NCBI GenBank assembly: GCA_008931825.1
Contig: QXVZ01031677.1
Span: forward strand, 8,961-55,110
DNA length: 46,150 nucleotides
Origin: Phallusia fumigata
Lineage: Eukaryota > Chordata > Ascidiacea > Phlebobranchia > Ascidiidae
Direction of reading: 5' to 3'
The first letter of the stretch is position 1; each line of letters begins with the position of its first letter. The notes under the pieces were generated by a model. The model did not search any database and was not told the DNA's origin. It saw only the letters and a list, made by a program, of their open reading frames with translations. Both the position numbers and the translations under genes were made by a program. Positions 44,572 through 46,150 of this stretch are shown piece by piece.

Positions 44572-46150
44572 GACTATACATGTTAATTAGGATCCAAATG
44601 TTTATTTAACAATCTAGTGATTATATGTGATAGATCTGCATTGTACTAATATTATATGGAATACGTTAAATTATTTTTAACCATGCTGTAACATTTCATT
44701 TTTATGATCTATTTGTCCTGAGTAAAATTGATATTAGCTAAATTACTGACAACATTATTTTTAGGTACAGTACAATATCTGTAACAACTTAGCCATTACA
44801 AAAAAGTAAAATGCCCAAAAGCAAAGGAACATACGTGGCAGGTTTAGAGGCAGCGCTGCAAGCGGTATTTCTTGTTTATGTATCTAACACAACACTCGTT
44901 AATAAGCTAACGTCAGCATGCCTCTTGGCCCAACCATTGCACCATTGTTGTTTGTTTAAAAGTGTAAAAGATTAGTCTGTATCCACGATTGACAAATGAG
45001 TAAAAAAATTTTGGCGACATTGGTAGATAAACTGAACAATGATGGACGACCCAAAGTCATGGGTTTTTAGATTTTTCCTGCGTATTTATTATGCCAATGT
45101 TTGGTTGAAACTAACGCACGTAATACATGTATAGGCCTTATTTAAGGGATAAAGATTTCTTAATTATCTAACTCAGGTGTTTTCTCATGTAAACATATTC
45201 CTTTTTTAAGTTTAAGTGAACATTAATGGTGTTTAATTTACGGGCACCAAGTCATATCAAAGAATTACGTGTTTTTTCTCCTACCTTCAGCCAATATATA
45301 GCAACTTCGTGTATAGACATAAAATTGTTTTTATCCCTGATGCAAAGGTGTTAACGTGTGTAATTCCTCTTACAACTGACGCAAAATACGTAACATCTCG
45401 TCACTATGACACACCTGCTGATACGATTTCTATCTTGACGCCGCTCGACCTCAGAGAGTAGAGGCACTGAGACCTTGCCTTCTGGCAGTAAGATAATGTT
45501 TATGTCGTCAACAAGGCAATGTTGTTGCATGGCTCTAAAGTTTATGTGTAGCTTATGCATTGATAGATTGAATCTTGGCTTCTGTACTGCTCAGTGAATA
45601 GCGTATAAGATTCAATCTGTCTTGGTCGTTATCGGCGATGTGGGTATCACTGAAGTCTCGTTTGATAACCGAGATACCATTGTTGGGTTATCCTCGGGGG
45701 CCGATGAAGTTTAAAGCTGCGGTTGCGATCACGAGACACCCGAGTCTTGTAAATATGATTTGGAAAACAGCATTGGGAAGTCGATCGGTGTTTTTAGGTA
45801 AATAAACATGCTTCAGTTTGATAATGCAAGTACATCTTTTGATTTGTACAGAAACAGCAAGCTTACTTTCAGTAACGTTTCAAATGTAGACAAACTTCGG
45901 TCAATGACTTAACTTTCACTTTATTTTGGAACTAAATCTCTGAAGGATTTTGTTTAATGTTTTTCAACATGAATTCCCCTCTGTGGCTTTTCTTTGAAAA
46001 ATAACCACAGTACATATAGTACTCATCCCAACAAAAGCGTTTTTTGCGTTTTTAGTAGTGATGCTCTGAAAAAAACACCTCTTTGTCCCGTTTCTCGAAA
46101 GCCGTTGTCGTACAAGACACGGAATTTACTGCCCAAAATCTGAGCACGAA
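44572..46150. other. Right-hand end, no supported gene except weak candidates
   Basis: Downstream of the fibronectin exon no third exon could be fixed. A short plus frame at 44811-44978 begins MPKSKGTYVAGLEAALQAVF, slightly like a fibronectin F-strand region, but its phase does not fit exon 2. Confidence 0.4.
45415..45534 (-). CDS. Candidate minus-strand exon, unknown product
   Basis: A 120-base open segment bounded by an ACTTTAG acceptor and a good AGCAG/GTGTGT donor, phase 2 at both ends. It encodes a segment with HCLVDDINIILLPEGKVSVP followed by LLSEVERRQDRNRIS, which has protein-like composition. No family is recognised and no linked exon was found. Confidence 0.3.

Noticed and set aside
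44811..44978. Third fibronectin exon beginning MPKSKGTYVAG
   Set aside because: Slight similarity to an FN3 strand, but a TAA precedes it in the phase needed from exon 2 and the acceptors nearby give stops.
1..46150. CRISPR array, bacterial operon or phage features
   Set aside because: The window is intron-bearing animal DNA; no regularly spaced direct repeats with unique spacers were seen.

Overview
This is invertebrate animal nuclear DNA, most likely a tunicate of the Ciona type. Clear GT-AG introns of 60-1,500 bases interrupt its genes, the background is AT-rich, and it carries short non-autonomous DNA transposons. Several single-N gaps are flanked by repeated sequence, and one such pair differs by about 1-2%, as two haplotypes of a very polymorphic animal would. 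The species assignment is inference; no rRNA or mitochondrial marker is present.

Layout. 1-2821: two diverged copies of a hAT-like repeat unit around a single-N gap. 2822-8735: no gene recognised. 8736-26023: one large plus-strand transcription-factor gene, rebuilt here from 13 phase-matched coding exons (9116-25380) plus one optional exon. Its predicted 1,019-residue product joins a forkhead DNA-binding domain to four C2H2 zinc fingers. The last two fingers have the spacing and signature of the Ikaros/Hunchback C-terminal dimerisation pair, and a CtBP-type PLDLS motif lies just before them. The 8.9 kb intron 12 holds haplotype duplications, a GC/CpG-rich block and a possible internal TATA promoter. 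27663-28741: a small minus-strand two-exon gene for an 83-residue secreted eight-cysteine protein. 30342-30658, 32037-32373 and 32908-33107: three short inverted-repeat transposons. 43228-44249: the 5' end of a plus-strand gene with a signal peptide and half a fibronectin type III domain. The rest of 28.7-46.15 kb shows only weak candidate exons and hairpins.

The main discovery is the forkhead-Ikaros-type fusion. The gene appears able to make at least three C-termini. Inclusion of exon 4 shifts the frame and ends after the forkhead (about 537 residues). Failure to use the weak donor after exon 10 meets a stop and an AATAAA signal (771 residues, forkhead plus finger 1). Full splicing gives all four fingers. 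If transcripts confirm this, RNA processing would decide whether the forkhead protein carries a dimerisation and corepressor module.

Four local duplications (10.4-11.35, 19.4-22.3, 24.0-24.5 and 44.1-44.6 kb) abut single Ns and are best read as unmerged contig ends, not biology.
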